From contig NHZP01000047.1 in the NCBI GenBank assembly GCA_003313425.1, positions 248,001 through 312,000 of the forward strand: a stretch of DNA of 64,000 bases, read 5' to 3'. Within the stretch, counting starts at the first letter, position 1. Every line of letters begins with the position of its first letter. The DNA comes from Pseudopyrenochaeta lycopersici (taxonomy: Eukaryota; Ascomycota; Dothideomycetes; Pleosporales; Pseudopyrenochaetaceae). Shown in pieces: positions 47,201 to 59,426 of the stretch. The notes beneath the pieces were generated by a model. The model was not told the DNA's origin. It ran no database searches and saw nothing but the letters and a program-made list of their open reading frames with translations. Made by a program: the position numbers and the translations under genes.

Positions 47201-49635
47201 GCAGGTTCTATGTAATATCGATATCATTCTCACCCTTTTTGCATGGATAATAGCATTCCTTGTGCCTTTTGGGCGTCCATGATAGTAAGGAAAGGCGTCT
47301 CCTGTAGATTCTGCAAGACCAACAAACATTCCCTGATTCCGGTATCTCGAACATCGTCCTTTAAATTTTCAGTGGAGGACTGGAGGGTCTTAAGTCCACC
47401 GATGAGTGCTAATGAAACATCCCTGAGTTCGCTTTGCATGCCCTGAACTGATGACAAAAGTTGATTCTCGACCAAAACGCGTTTCTTTTGCTCCTCCTCG
47501 TACATAGCAGTCTGTCTCTCCAAATCTTTGGCAATACCCCTCTTTTTCGATTCGCAAAAAATCAACCGCGCGTAAAGATCGTCAACTGTTAGTTTCAGAG
47601 TTTTGTGGCTGTTAGTGAGTACATCCAATGTGACATTGAACTCTTGTCTCAAAGACATTTTCTCGTTGTCTAACTCAGCAATCTTTTCTTGTAGAGCATG
47701 CTGGCTCTGGTCATGAAAGGATTTGGCCGATCTCTGAAGCTTCTCATAGTCTTTCTGAAGGCCAGAAACGTATCTCTGGTTATTCTTCGCCTTTTCAGTC
47801 AATCGTATTATAGAACTGCGAAGGTCTTGATGCCTTCCTTTCCATTCAGCAATTGCATCCTTCTGCAGGTCAACTAAATCTCGAAGTACAGCCTGGGCTT
47901 CATCTTGATGCTTTTTTGTTGTAGTATTCTCGTGTTGAACTCGAATCTGATCTGCAATCAAAGCCACTCGTAAGGTTTCCAGAGAACGCTCAATGCCTGG
48001 TGAAACTGACGGAAAGTTGGCACGTCGAGCCAAAGGTCGACTTGCGGCTTGCTTTTTTTGATGAGACTCATTCACTAGATGAGGAACAATTTGACTTGAG
48101 CTTTTGTCTAAATTGGACGCAATTGCTGTGCTCTGTTGCAGGGACATCTGTACACGCCTTGGCCTAATTATGGGTTGGCCTTGCTGATTTCCCTTCTCAA
48201 CTTCATCATCGGGTGCATCTATGTTTTTCTGCTCAGACCCGGCGTTTTCAGTTCGAGGCAATGTCATAGGTTCCCGCCCGAATGGCATATGAGGAGCAAT
48301 TTCTGGACATATGACAGCAGGCTCCTCGAGGACCACTGGCTTTAGCGGTGCTGGAGCAATTCTAGGAACTATTTTAGGGAAGCCGGGGGGTGATGGCTCT
48401 TGATGCTCACGAGGCATCGATCGAGAAGAAATAGCCAATATACTGGACGGGCTCGTCTGACGTGTGTACTGCACAGCATGCGAGGTATCTAGTTTGTGTT
48501 GGAAACCATCGTTCCTGATATCTTGAGGCACACAGCTGCTATAGCCTTGCATATCTTTGTGGAAGTCATGATTGACAAAGGAAGTTATTGCACCTAATTT
48601 CATGTGACCGCTTTTAGTAAGAGATAGACCATGAGAGTCAGCAATCATATTGGGCGAAGACTGAACCTTCACGGAATCTTCGCTGGGCTGGCTCATCGTG
48701 TGATTCGGTCGAGGAGGCCATATCCCACCACGTTGCGACAAGCGAGCCCTTTTGCCTTTCTTACCTCGTTTAGCGGCAATAATCTGGTTGTTGCCATTCA
48801 TGGGCTTTGTGCCAGGTTGTGTAGACAGTGGTACGTGAAAAGTCCTTTCAGATGGCTCAAATCTGTACGTCGTCGTCAGAGTGGGGTTCGTCCATAAGAA
48901 AAGTACAACTTACTCGGAGTTTACAATGATAATTTTCTGATGATTTGTGTTGGATACATGTAGCGGGAGCGTTGGCTTGTCCGTACCTTGCGGATGATCG
49001 TGATCGGAGGCATCTTGCTTAACCTTTTCCGAGGCTATTGAATGTAAACAAGCTTCAGAGACGGCAAGTGAGTTGCATTCTGGTGTTCTATAAGCTGGAA
49101 CCTGGACAATGCGTGAGGCTTCACTATCGACGACATGACCTCTAACCTGTTCGGTGGCTCCATCTGTGGAGATGGCTCGAACCGTAGATTGTGGAATATT
49201 TGACTCGTCTTTGGGAGGCACCTTGCTGTGCATGTTCCGTACCTTCCCGAATAAGAAAGGAGGTGAGGATGTGGGACTATCCTCCAGTCTGAATCCTTCT
49301 TTGGAAAGCAGTTTCACGACTACTGGACTAGGTGTACCTGACTCAGTGGCTTTGGTGATTGCGTTGCGCTCAAGTATAGCAACAGACTTGGGACTGAGTG
49401 GCAATTCTTCGCTGCAGTCTGATTTGTTGTAATATCCTTGATCAACACCCTCGCGCCTATGGTCCCCAATGGTAGTTCCCGATTTTGAGGTCAGAGAATC
49501 CGGGTGAATTTCGGGAGCCCCAATTTCCTCGTAGCGTTGCACCTCTTCGGAAGAGTCATGGCGAAGCTCGTTCCTCAGCTGCGATGGTTTGTACCTTTTC
49601 GCTGGCTGCTTCTCTTTCGAGATCATCTCAGTCAT
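44218..49635 (-). CDS. Large coiled-coil protein, possible synaptonemal-complex-like filament protein
   Basis: Model: exons 49635-48914, 48862-47234, 47185-46717, 46642-46604, 46555-44311 and 44255-44218, giving about 1,713 aa. Introns are 51, 48, 74, 48 and 55 nt, all GT..AG and in phase. The 48-nt fourth intron (GTAAAT..TTTTCAG) is itself open. The last intron replaces an 11-residue readthrough tail with a short charged tail ending EALVRH. Residues 1 to about 500 are disordered with basic patches (AAKRGKKGKRARL). About 520-1250 is near-continuous heptad coiled coil, rich in Glu, Lys and Gln, with few prolines. About 1250-1713 is Ser/Pro/Lys-rich and basic (KRKSP, RRSSSRLLRSKG). Long coiled coil flanked by disordered, basic ends is the layout of transverse-filament proteins such as Zip1, SYCP1 and Sordaria Sme4. 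Golgi, spindle-pole or myosin-tail-like scaffolds are equally compatible. There is no motor, GTPase or other catalytic motif. Confidence 0.78.
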
Positions 49636-51162
49636 GACGGCAAAAGCGCCCGAAAGTGAGACGAAAGAATTGACAAATTCTGTCGCCAGGAGGATATGAT
49701 GACAAGAATTGGAGTGAGGGAGGTATGAATGAGGGTGGGGAGTGGCGATGAGAGTAAGAGGTGAGCGAGATTTGTAGCTTCGCTCTTACCTTCGACGACA
49801 TTGAGGAAGTCGCAGGCCACCAGTACGATGCAACATGAATAACGCCAATACACAAGCACGCTGTACCGAGAAGACGAAAATGCAAGATGAAGGATGACTT
49901 CTTACACTAAGTAATCTGGTGGCAATGACGATCGTCAAGGGACAAGAGAAGACTTAAGCGCTTCCTTGAATGAAATGAATATCGCAAGAGTTGCTCTAGC
50001 TTTCATCTCACGCCTAGATACATACACTCCAGCGTGCCCGTTGACCATATCAAGAGGATCTGGACATTGCTCAAGCTTCTGTCTTCTCCACATCTTCGGC
50101 TTCGCCGCCTGAACTTGTCCATACTCAAATCGATAAAAGAAATATCAGATCTCTTATATGAATCGTCCACTTCCCTGTACGCACGCTAACCAAGCCTGTG
50201 TCTACGTCCACATTTCCAGGCCACTGCGTATCTCTCCTCACATACTAGAACCCCTTCAATAATGAGTCCTACATGCGAAAAAGTGGAGTGGTGTAACGTA
50301 TGGATAAAATCTGAACACGCAAGACTTTGGAGATCAGCAAGAATACAGGTGATTGAGAAATACTTCCGTCTCCGACTGCTGAGCTCCAAGTACTTCGCGG
50401 TAGGGCCTTGCCGCTTGTGAAACGGCCAAATCTGTAGGGAGCTGCATACTCATGATTAAAGATCTGGCAAGGCCGGCAGCGTGTCAGTTTTGACTATCCT
50501 CTATTTAGTATGGCAGAGCGTTGAAGCTTCGCCGTTACTGTCTGTGCAAATCATGATCTGAAAATATCTACCTACTACGGCCTCACCAGCCGCGACAAAC
50601 GTCCACTGTCACATTTTCGCCTTGCAGTCGCTCGTCGCATGGTCTGACCCCTGAAACCAAAACGTGCGGACATGCACAGCGCCGGGCGCTTGCACAAGGC
50701 CCTGTCCAATCACATCCCGCCCTGCCCTAGCTCCGCTGCACTGTGATTTCCCTTCAACATCATACGCGCCCGCGACATCCAATACCTACCAATCCGCTCA
50801 GCTTATTCCCCCAAGCCAGCATTCTTCGACGCCAATCCCTCTATATTAAGAAGATGGCGTGAGGTATGCTGCCGGCAGCCAACCTGGTCTGCTGTCCAAG
50901 CGCACAATGGTAACCGCCCAGGAGCCTTGAAGGCGGCGGGGTATTGGACAAGTGACAGGTAGGTATTGGCTTGGATAAAGGGTGAGCAGACGGTCGAGCA
51001 AATATAGAGAAGTGCCTCCGTCTTCCTGGTAGCGAGTTGTTGGTTATTCTCCTACAATCCCGAGTTGATCTCGCAACCTTCACGCCATCATCCCGTCGTC
51101 ACGTACGACCATAAGACAATTTATCCTGCCTACGCCGCACAGCTACATAAATCTTCTTCGTC
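49636..51162. other. Divergent intergenic region
   Basis: A 1.5-kb gap between the coiled-coil gene (-) and a small membrane-protein gene (+). Only short frames without motifs are present. Pyrimidine-rich runs just before 51163 fit a fungal leader. Confidence 0.5.
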
Positions 51163-51708
51163 ATGAGCCGGGCTGCCCTCTTCTCTTTCCTTCTTCCGCT
51201 CGTTGCGCTTGCGCAACAGAGTGAACTTCCGCCCGCGGGGTACAATGGAGGAACGGACAACCCACAGGATCCCAGCGACGCTGGTGCAGAGGGAACACAG
51301 AAGGGCGCTTTCTCATTGTCGAAGGGGGCCATCGCTGCTATTATCGTAGTTGCTGTTATCGTAGTAATTGGAGGAGGTATGTATCCCCCTCATGCGCTCC
51401 CAACAGCAACCTTATACTAATTCTACTTTCCAGTCGGCTCGGCAACACTCTGGTGGCTTGCGAAGAAGCGACAATGGGATGTCCGACAGTCTCTCCGCCG
51501 TGCCTCTCGTCGTATTACTGGCCGCTCGACAACCGATGTCAGTAAACAGAATCGCGACAACCGGAGAACTGGTATTCGCCTCAACTCGCCGCCTCCGGGA
51601 AAGAATGTGGGCAGCAGGTCAAGGCAGGATCGCGATCTTGAGAAGGGTCTCCCGCTGTCGAACAAAGAAGCGAAGACCACGACGACAATCACGAGTTCCA
51701 AGAAATGA
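51163..51708 (+). CDS. Small secretory-pathway single-pass membrane protein
   Basis: Model: exons 51163-51376 and 51434-51708, with a 57-nt intron (GTATGT..TTCCAG) joining G|TC, giving 162 aa. A signal peptide (MSRAALFSFLLPLVALAQQ) is followed by a short acidic, Gly/Pro/Asp-rich outer part of about 35 residues and one strong transmembrane helix (GAIAAIIVVAVIVVIGGG). A basic cytosolic tail follows (LAKKRQWDVRQSLRRASRR) that is Ser/Thr-rich and ends in KK. This type-I layout resembles short fungal wall-stress-sensor or Mid2-like proteins, but the outer region is far too short for a sensor and has no WSC domain. The function is not recognised. The helix-intron boundary is inside the transmembrane segment. 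Confidence 0.8.
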
Positions 51709-52869
51709 AGCAGTGGAAGTCTTACATTGCAACAGCATCTTCGGGTGGAGCGATGTGCTGGCCCCGCTACCAGACAACATACCGATTCTGCGAATCGGCA
51801 ATGATGCTCAGGCTGGAATCTGAAAATACAAGAACACGACGGCACACGTCAATACCCATCCGTCATTGCCGCTTCTAAGAGAAGCCTTTCAGAGTTCCTC
51901 ATATGTGTGAACAGTACACGGCGACAGGAGTTGTGGAGCGGTACATATCCGTTCCAGGAATTATGGTTTTGGCTTTTCTCTGTCTATTATTTTATAGTCC
52001 TATGATATCCACCGGCGCTCAACAGTTCGGTAATAGAACGAGTGGTCTAGATGAAGAACAATAGGCCATACATACTTCTCTCACAAATATGATACACATC
52101 GCAGACGTACCATCTTACCCACATCGTTGTGCCCATACAGTGGCCGTAAATTTAACCAGACGCCTAGATCACCCACATGACACTGAACCAATCACTTTGT
52201 CCCGGATATACCAGGATGAGGCTTGGATATGCGAGGATGATCCGACCTCAGTCCACATTCTTCGTTGTTTCGGTACGCACCTTCTGGGCGCTTACTACGA
52301 AGCCCTACCTGGACCATTGCGCAAATTACAGTGCGACCTCTGCGTCAATTGCATCTAGTATGTACCATTCGAGGGTCTATCCGCGACCAAGTCTGCCACA
52401 GCATGGCATATAAGGAAAAGTGCATATTCGCGGAACATGTGACGTTCAAGTGTGTTAGGGGAAAGGATTTGTTATATTTTGTTTCAGCAATCACATTTGC
52501 GTACATATCGAAGGTGCTGCAGATGTGGAGCACATGCAAAAGTAAAAGTATGGGGAGATAGACATACGATTCTGGCAACCAGAACATGGCAATCAAGAAA
52601 AGCGAACTGCATCCTTCGCCTTTTGTTCTATTTCTCAGCACTAGCTGTCAGTGATTCACTTTTGATTGATATGGGTAAAATCTCTAGTGCTCTGCGCATC
52701 ATGGATGCACTGGGCCCTTGCTCATTCCTCCAGCGAAAAATTAAGGGCGATTGAAAGCCTGATCATGTGATAAGGCGACGACGCGCTAGGAGAACTGAGA
52801 GTCGAGACGCGTCTCCGCAATATACAATCTCACCATTTTCGACCAACAGACACCCTTTGAAAGATCAAA
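51709..52869. other. Intergenic region
   Basis: This is the 3' flank of the small membrane protein and the promoter of the Nse2 gene. Overlapping short frames around 52.1-52.75 kb lack motifs. Nothing further is supported. Confidence 0.5.
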
Positions 52870-54307
52870 ATGACGTCTCGCAGTCGCCATTCAACAGCAA
52901 GGTCTGTCGCCAGCCGGCCTTCCGCTGCGCCCAATCCTGCACAAACGGCAACAGACGTACTTCCACAGTACAAGAAGCCCTCCCACCCACTCGACGCTGA
53001 AGCGACCAGGCTCCTTCGAGAACTTCAAGGTCGCAGCCTCAACGATGTAAAGCGCCATACCACCAAATGCGTCTCAACCGTCATCAGCACAGCGGAGAGC
53101 ATCAATGACATGCTACGCGACCATGCACAATACCTCGAACGAAGACAAAAGAAATGGGACGCAGGTAGGGGCCTGGGCGACAAGGAGGAAGAGATGCAGA
53201 CTATAAAGGAGTTGCAGCAGAGGGTTGACGATACGACTGCTAAGCTAGAAGAGAGTATGCGAGCCGTCATTGACTCAAGCGTTGCTACACAAAGGATGGA
53301 TGAGACACTCGACTGGTTGAGGCAGAATGCACCGAAGCAGTTGGAAGAAGAGTATAATACACAGATGACACAGCGCGCAACACAGCGTTATTCACAAAGT
53401 CAAGCAGAGAGCCAACGTCGACGTGCACAAGAGATTGATGAGGAGGAGCTGGAAGATGCACCAACACCTGGTCCTACGCCCCTCGATGGTTCTCGCGTAG
53501 CACTCACGGGTGCGAGCGAGCTGTTCACAACACGTATGCAAAACCAAAAAGATACCTACACCTCTCTCTCACTCACCACACGGTACGCTCGCAACAATAG
53601 TTACCGTGACTTCAAGCGTATTGTGCACGACGCCAAATTCGGTGACGACGGGCCGACCCTTGGCCATGAAGACACATGGTTCACGGAGACTGGATCACCG
53701 GCGCCAGGAATTACAGATGGCACCCAGAGGGGTGACTTCGATGATGATGATGACATCGTGGTAGATAAGGCGACAATCAGCACGAGGTGTCCGATCACGT
53801 TTCAGCAGTTCAAGGAGCCGTATACGAGTTCCAAGTGTCCCCATACATTTGAGAGGAATGCAATTTTGGATATGATCAGGGGCAGTGCCAACAGGGTTGG
53901 GGGTGCCGGCCGAAATGGGGTACCGGGGATTGAGTGTCCCGTCATTGGGTGTTCTCAGGTAAGCCTTGCCTTTGTCGCTTCAACAACAAGAACCATAGGT
54001 CTTCTGTCCCTCCCTGGATCTTTGCTGACTACTTCATCCGCAGATGCTCACCGCCACCGACCTCCGCGCGGACCCGATCCTTATCCGAAAAATCAAACGC
54101 ATGCAACAAGCCGAGACCGAGGAAGCAGAGGAAAGCTCAGACGAGGACGAGATTCAGGCTTCCCGACGGGATACCCAACAAGTGGATGGGAGTGATGATA
54201 CTCTCCAGTTGTCCCAACGACTGCATGTTCCTGTATCACAACAGCCACCGAGATCGAGTATTATTGAATACTTGGGAGACCCGAGCGACAGCGATGCAAG
54301 CATGTAA
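52870..54307 (+). CDS. nse2: Nse2/Mms21 SUMO E3 ligase of the Smc5/6 complex
   Basis: Model: exons 52870-53958 and 54044-54307, with an 85-nt intron (GTAAGC..CCGCAG), phase 0, giving 450 aa. The intron lies inside the zinc-binding domain. Residues about 35-190 are helical and charged, the part that packs on the Smc5 coiled coil in this family. The C-terminal half holds the SP-RING: RCPITFQQFKEPYTSSKCPHTF, then ECPVIGCSQMLTATDLR, with the C..C-x-H..C..C ligand set of zf-Nse domains, followed by KIKRM. It transfers SUMO to Smc5/6 subunits and repair factors in the nucleus. The protein is longer than yeast Mms21 (267 aa) because of a disordered acidic linker (DFDDDDDIVVD) and an acidic Ser-rich tail that could contain SUMO-interacting sites. 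Confidence 0.92.
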
Positions 54308-56200
54308 AGGCTGTTAATTCATGATGTTCTAAAACGAGGTTTACGGGTGGAGCAAAACCCTCAGACATGTCTACTTCGGCTCCCCAAGACCGTCAACAGG
54401 TGCTACCATGGAGAGACTGGGTACTTCATGAAACACAATGCATTAACTTGGCATAATTCCATCTAACCGGGGAATCAAGCACACACGGCCAGCAAATCTT
54501 CTCGAAGCAATTGTACATTTCGCATTGTGAGAACCAGACCAAGCACAGCTAAAACATGCTCCACATCCCGAAAATTTTGCCGGACATTGAATGAGCTCAA
54601 ACTAACATTCACGGATGCCTTATCGGCAATATTTTGTACGCCGCTCAAATATTTTTCCAGTCTCAGCAGGGACGCTGAGCGGCCTCATGCTCGCCCCATA
54701 TGACATGGTTTCGGCCGCGGATATCATGGAGATACTCCAACGTGTAACCCAACCGCGCAGGAATGAGTGTCCCAACACCACTTCACGGTGGACTGAGACC
54801 CTGCATCATTTTCATGTTCCCAATTCGTGGCTTTTCTTCAATATTCGACGAATGAAAGTCTTGGTCGATGCACGTCATTCAGGAACAGGCCGTCTGGTGC
54901 CGCGTCTTGTCCCAACACAGCGCTCCGGAAAAACAGGATCTACTTCAAAACGGAAATGCAAGTTGAGGTCACTGTACATCTTACCTCAACCAAATTAAGT
55001 GACGATGAAAGTACTGTGATGTATATCACGGCAAGATGGAGCCGTATGATGAGATGCTTTCACATGTGTGCTGAGTCTAGCAACGTTGTGATTGGACAGT
55101 GTCTGTTCTACGTCATCGCAGGCGCAGGCGTGCAGGAACATCCAGGCCGTCGCGCGGTTCCGCAAAGCAGCACAATGGGACTCGGGATAGAAAAGCCACA
55201 ATAGTCGTGCCTGGTGAACCTCAAACACATGTCCGAAAAGTCAGCGTTCGCCTCGGACTTACCCAGCAGAGCAAAGAGCTGTGGAAGACGAGACGCGCCA
55301 ATTCAAAGCTCCACTCGCTCCCAAACTCTTAAAGCATTAAGTCACAGTTCGAAACAGGAGGCAATTGAGAATACGCATTGTCCCATTGGCCCATCCCTAT
55401 CACGTTTGTCGAGGGGGTGCACAATTCACATCAGTGGCTGCGCGCTGGCTCCATCAGGAAGCAGGGAGCTCTTCGATGCGGGGAACGCACCAAGCCCCTC
55501 TTCCAGGCGCCTCGGATTGGCTTGGAACTCATCCAGTGATCCGTGATTGTCATTCTGACTTCCGTGTCTCCTCCAGCCTCATCTTTTGTTTACTTCCTCT
55601 CGCACCGCGATTGAACAATTCCATTTTCCAGTCTTCTCAGAGCGCCTGTTGTCGCAAGCAAAGCACATACGCCATCCCACACCCCACTAAGCCGCTTCGA
55701 AGCTCGAGGCCCACACCCCCCACCCATCTTGGCGCCGACGGAGAATCCACTCCGCAGACGCACGAGGTACGCCCAACACAATCTCTCACCGTTCCATCTC
55801 ATTCACTATGGCGGACGCGGGTTCTTTCGGAAAGACATGGCTCACTGCGCATGCATCTGTCTTGGGCCTGTTACAGGCTCAGCCGAAGCTATGATCCCGT
55901 CCGCCGATGAAGCTGTATATCTATGTCATAGCCGGCTAGCTTCCACGGCCGCGGCCGTTGCACTAGACGTGTCGCACGCGCTGAGTGAGGCTCTGAAGCC
56001 GGCTTTACAGCTGTGGGAATGCGAAGCATGTTGTTTCCGTGACGGTGTGATATAGAACCCGTCGTGTCGCTTTCGTCGCCTGGTTTTTTCACTTCCGTCT
56101 TCATTAGTTCCTGTGTCTCTGGCGTTACAGCGCAGCATATACCCTTCCTATCTTTCATACTTCACAATCTCTGGTAGGCGGGTATCAGTGACTGACAGCC
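54308..56200. other. Intergenic region with long carrier-gene leader
   Basis: A 1.9-kb gap. No gene is supported in 54.3-55.5 kb. From 55.55 kb the sequence becomes pyrimidine-rich (CCTCATCTTTTGTTTACTTC) like a fungal transcript start. A donor-like GTACGC lies at 55770, and a short upstream ORF is listed separately. The rest may be a long leader of the mitochondrial carrier gene. Confidence 0.4.
55808..55894 (+). other. Possible upstream ORF of the carrier gene
   Basis: A 28-codon ATG frame (MADAGSFGKTWLTAHASVLG...) ends in TGA 306 bases before the carrier start. The context ATTCACTATGG is acceptable for initiation. It could be a regulatory upstream ORF or a chance frame; no family is recognised. 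Confidence 0.25.
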
Positions 56201-57314
56201 ATGTCAACAACAGCCACCCTCGCCTCAACAACTTCACAGTCCTTTAAAATGCCAGCGGCCCGCGCCCTCGAAAACGCAAAGCAATCTTCCGAAACAGTTC
56301 TTAGCGACGCATCATCCGCCATGTCTAAAGCTGCTGAGAATCCCAAGAAGGCTACTTCAGACTTCCTGCACACACCCTTCATGCGCGCTGCCTTGCCTTT
56401 TGTGAATGGAGGTCTGGCGGGTATGACGGCTACAACAGTCATCCAGCCTGTCGATATGGTGAAAGTACGATTACAGCTTGCAGGCGAAGGTGTAAAGACA
56501 GGGCCGAAACCTACACCTGTCACGGTATTCAAGGATATCCTTGCGCAGGGCAAGGTCATGGACTTGTATACCGGCCTCAGCGCGGGTCTCCTACGACAAG
56601 CAGTTTACACAACTGCACGTCTAGGCTTCTTCGACACCTTCATGAAGAATCTGAGTGCTAAAGCCAAGGAAAATGGCACCACAGTCGGCTTCAAAGAACG
56701 TGCAGGAGCTGGTCTTGCCGCAGGTGGTTTGGCAGCCATGGTCGGCAACCCTGCTGATCTCGCCCTCATTCGCATGCAATCCGATGGTCTAAAGCCCGCT
56801 GCACAACGCGCAAACTATACATCTGTCATCGACGCTCTAGTTCGGATATCAAAGAACGAAGGCGTACTCCGATTGTGGGCTGGTTGCTACCCCACCGTTG
56901 TCCGCGCTATGGCACTTAACTTCGGTCAATTGGCTTTCTTCTCTGAGGCAAAGCAACAACTTAAGGACACATCGCTATCATCACGGACACAGACTCTCGC
57001 GGCAAGCGGAATTGCGGGCTTTTTCGCCTCTTTCTTGTCCCTGCCATTCGACTTCATGAAGACGAGGTTACAAAAACAGACTCGCGCCCCAGATGGCACA
57101 TTGCCATACAAGGGCATGTTCGACTGCTTTAAGAAGGTCGCAAAGGAGGAGGGTCTTCTCAGGTTCTACCGAGGGTTTGGAACCTACTACGTGCGCATTG
57201 CACCACATGCGTAAGTTTACCCTTAAAATAGCGACTTGATTTGAAATTTACTAACTATGGAATAGCATGGTCACCCTCATCGTCGCTGACTATCTTGGCT
57301 TTATCACCAAATAA
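56201..57314 (+). CDS. Mitochondrial 2-oxoglutarate/malate carrier-like protein (SLC25)
   Basis: Model: exons 56201-57210 and 57266-57314, with a 55-nt intron (GTAAGT..AATAG, branch CTAAC), joining GC|C, giving 352 aa. Three mitochondrial-carrier repeats are visible by their PxDxxKxR-type signatures: QPVDMVKVRLQ, NPADLALIRMQ and LPFDFMKTRLQ, each with the following gate helix (YTGLSAGLLRQAVYTTARLG; LWAGCYPTVVRAMALNFGQL; FYRGFGTYYVRIAPHAMVTL). The RQ..YTTARLGFFD, ADLALIRMQSDG and RAMALN contact segments match SLC25A11-type oxoglutarate/malate exchangers of the inner membrane. The family is firm and the substrate probable. The N-terminus has about 60 extra residues rich in Ala, Ser and Thr; Met17 is an alternative start. 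Confidence 0.9.
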
Positions 57315-57746
57315 AGCGGACAAAAATGCAGGCACCCTCGCAGGGCATGTTGACATGAATATGCTTTAATGAAGCAATCTGGCGTTATCTACCTGGCCTT
57401 TACTTTTCTCTCGCCTTTCGGTACGAGACTGGCCACGGCGTTCGGTGTAAGTGAAGGATAGGAACTTAAGGGTATCTCCGTGTTGGAACGGAGCATCATG
57501 CGCGTGTACACAGCGCACTATTTGTAGGAAAGATTTAATGCATTCTTTCAAACCCAAAATCATTTAAAGTTTGCTGGATACTTTGCAGAGAACATGGGGC
57601 ACTTTGCTGGCTCAAACTTTCTATCCTTGGCGCGACGGGGTGGCTCTTCGGCATTTCAACCTCTTTCCGGGCGGAGGACAGGTGAGCTAAGCAAGTGGCT
57701 TCTATAGAGACCGCAAGATTCATTCACTTCGTCGTAGGTTGAATAT
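57315..57746. other. Convergent intergenic region
   Basis: This is the shared 3' flank of the carrier (+) and the two-helix membrane protein (-). Nothing coding is supported. Confidence 0.5.
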
Positions 57747-58178
57747 TCAATCTACAATTTTTGCTTGTGCTTCAGACCCCGACCCATCCATCTCGCTCTT
57801 AACATCAGACCTCAAAAGCGTGCATCCCAAACTTTCCACCCTCCCACCAACATTCCCCACTCTTAACCCCTCTTCCAAGTCCCGATGCTGGGCTTCTCTA
57901 ATCCAGAAACCCCTCCAGATTTGGTAGATTCCCCACAGTCCACTCAACACTATTAATGACGAAACACCGCAATACAGTGTGAAAAAGAAATCGTCACGAG
58001 ACAAGCCCGCAGCACTGAGTAAGGCCAGGTAGACGGTCAAGCCAATGGCGATGACGATGCGTTGGCGGTAAGAGGTTGGGAAACTTTTGATCATGAATGC
58101 GCTCAGATCTGTTACAGAGATGTGAGGCGCGTGATGCGGTGTGGGCTGTGAGGACTTGGAGGCAGCCTTGTCGTGCAT
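57747..58178 (-). CDS. Small two-helix membrane protein of unknown function
   Basis: Intronless, 143 aa from the ATG at 58178 (MHDKAASKSSQPTPHHAPHI). A polar N-terminus of about 40 residues is followed by two hydrophobic helices (RIVIAIGLTVYLALLSAAGL and FTLYCGVSSLIVLSGLWGIY) separated by SRDDFFF. An acidic tail follows (REAQHRDLEEGLRVGN). The hairpin layout fits an ER or organelle membrane protein, but no family is recognised. Codon use and hydrophobicity pattern support coding, and the overlapping frames do not. Confidence 0.65.
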   Translation of the reverse strand: MHDKAASKSSQPTPHHAPHISVTDLSAFMIKSFPTSYRQRIVIAIGLTVYLALLSAAGLSRDDFFFTLYCGVSSLIVLSGLWGIYQIWRGFWIREAQHRDLEEGLRVGNVGGRVESLGCTLLRSDVKSEMDGSGSEAQAKIVD

Positions 58179-59426
58179 GTTGATAGCTTGTGCGCCAATA
58201 TGGGTTTGGAAATATGCCTATTTGTATTTGAAGACAGGCAACGATATATCTCAAACAATAGTAAATAGGATGACCGTTCGAAGATGCACGTAGTTATGTG
58301 TAACACGAAGACAGTTCAACCTTGCATGGCGCAGCTGAAGTGCCAAGGTGGGCGCTGCTGTGCCGTGATTGGCGCTTTGATCAGCCTTCGGCAGCATGCT
58401 GCTCAATACCTGGCAGAGCGAAGACTGGAAATGCGGAGAAATGTTCAGATCATGTAACTGTTGATGTGGTCTGCCATCCAGCAATACTGGAATGTAGGTG
58501 ATATACGAAGGATCGATGGTGAATAATAGAGAAGACAGGATGAGCTACGCTTATTTTTGGAAGCTGCTTTTATCTCAATATCCTTTCTCCTAGAAAACAT
58601 CTTCTTAGAACTCCTTTTTCTAGTAATGTTTCGTCGACTCCATCGAAATCATAGCCTCTTGCCGTCTCAGACCACATTCACTAGAACTTCCCAGAACTCG
58701 ACTGCCTTCCAATCACCTCTCACACTTTTTTAATCCTCTAGAGACTCCACTGCCTTAATTTCTGCGTTTACTATGGCGCGATATTATGGGCTTGGGTCAA
58801 GAGAAGAAACGTTTACATGACTATCAGTTGGGCCGAATAAGTGGAGAATGAAAATGAAGAATAGGCTAATGCAGATAATAAAATCGCACGGAATCAAATA
58901 TTGAAAAAGCCGATAAAACGGGAAAGCAATATGAAAAAAAAAATGCAGGCATGTTGGGTGTCCGCATTGGAGACTGAGTGCTACTGCGCCGCATCCTGCG
59001 CGAAGCCACTGTCTAGAAGAGAGTGGGCACCACACGACGCGAGTTACGGAAAATTGAGGCAGATCAACGGCGTACGGGGGCAGCTGGGACTTGACCTTCA
59101 TAAGTGTCGAACAGAGGGAGCTGCGCAATAAGACAACTTCGTACTGAAGGGGCGAAAGTGCAATAAATCAACGTGTGGACATAGGGCAAGTTTCCATTGC
59201 TGTGTTACCAATAGGCTACCTATAGCTCTCTCAGACATTGCGCTTCCTCAGAACTCCAGAAATTCGACTCTCAGTGGTATGCTCGCTCAATTCCATATCA
59301 ACAAAAGGTGTCCCAAAAGCACGCCTGCCTTTCGCATCTGTATTGTCGTAGTATCATCAAACTCGTCCTCGCCCTCACTGGTGAAGTCGTAACCAGGGAA
59401 GTAGGCGATCGCTATGCCGCATTGCT
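58179..59426. other. Intergenic region
   Basis: AT-rich and without a supported gene. The 58.5-58.95 kb part holds purine and pyrimidine runs only. Confidence 0.45.
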
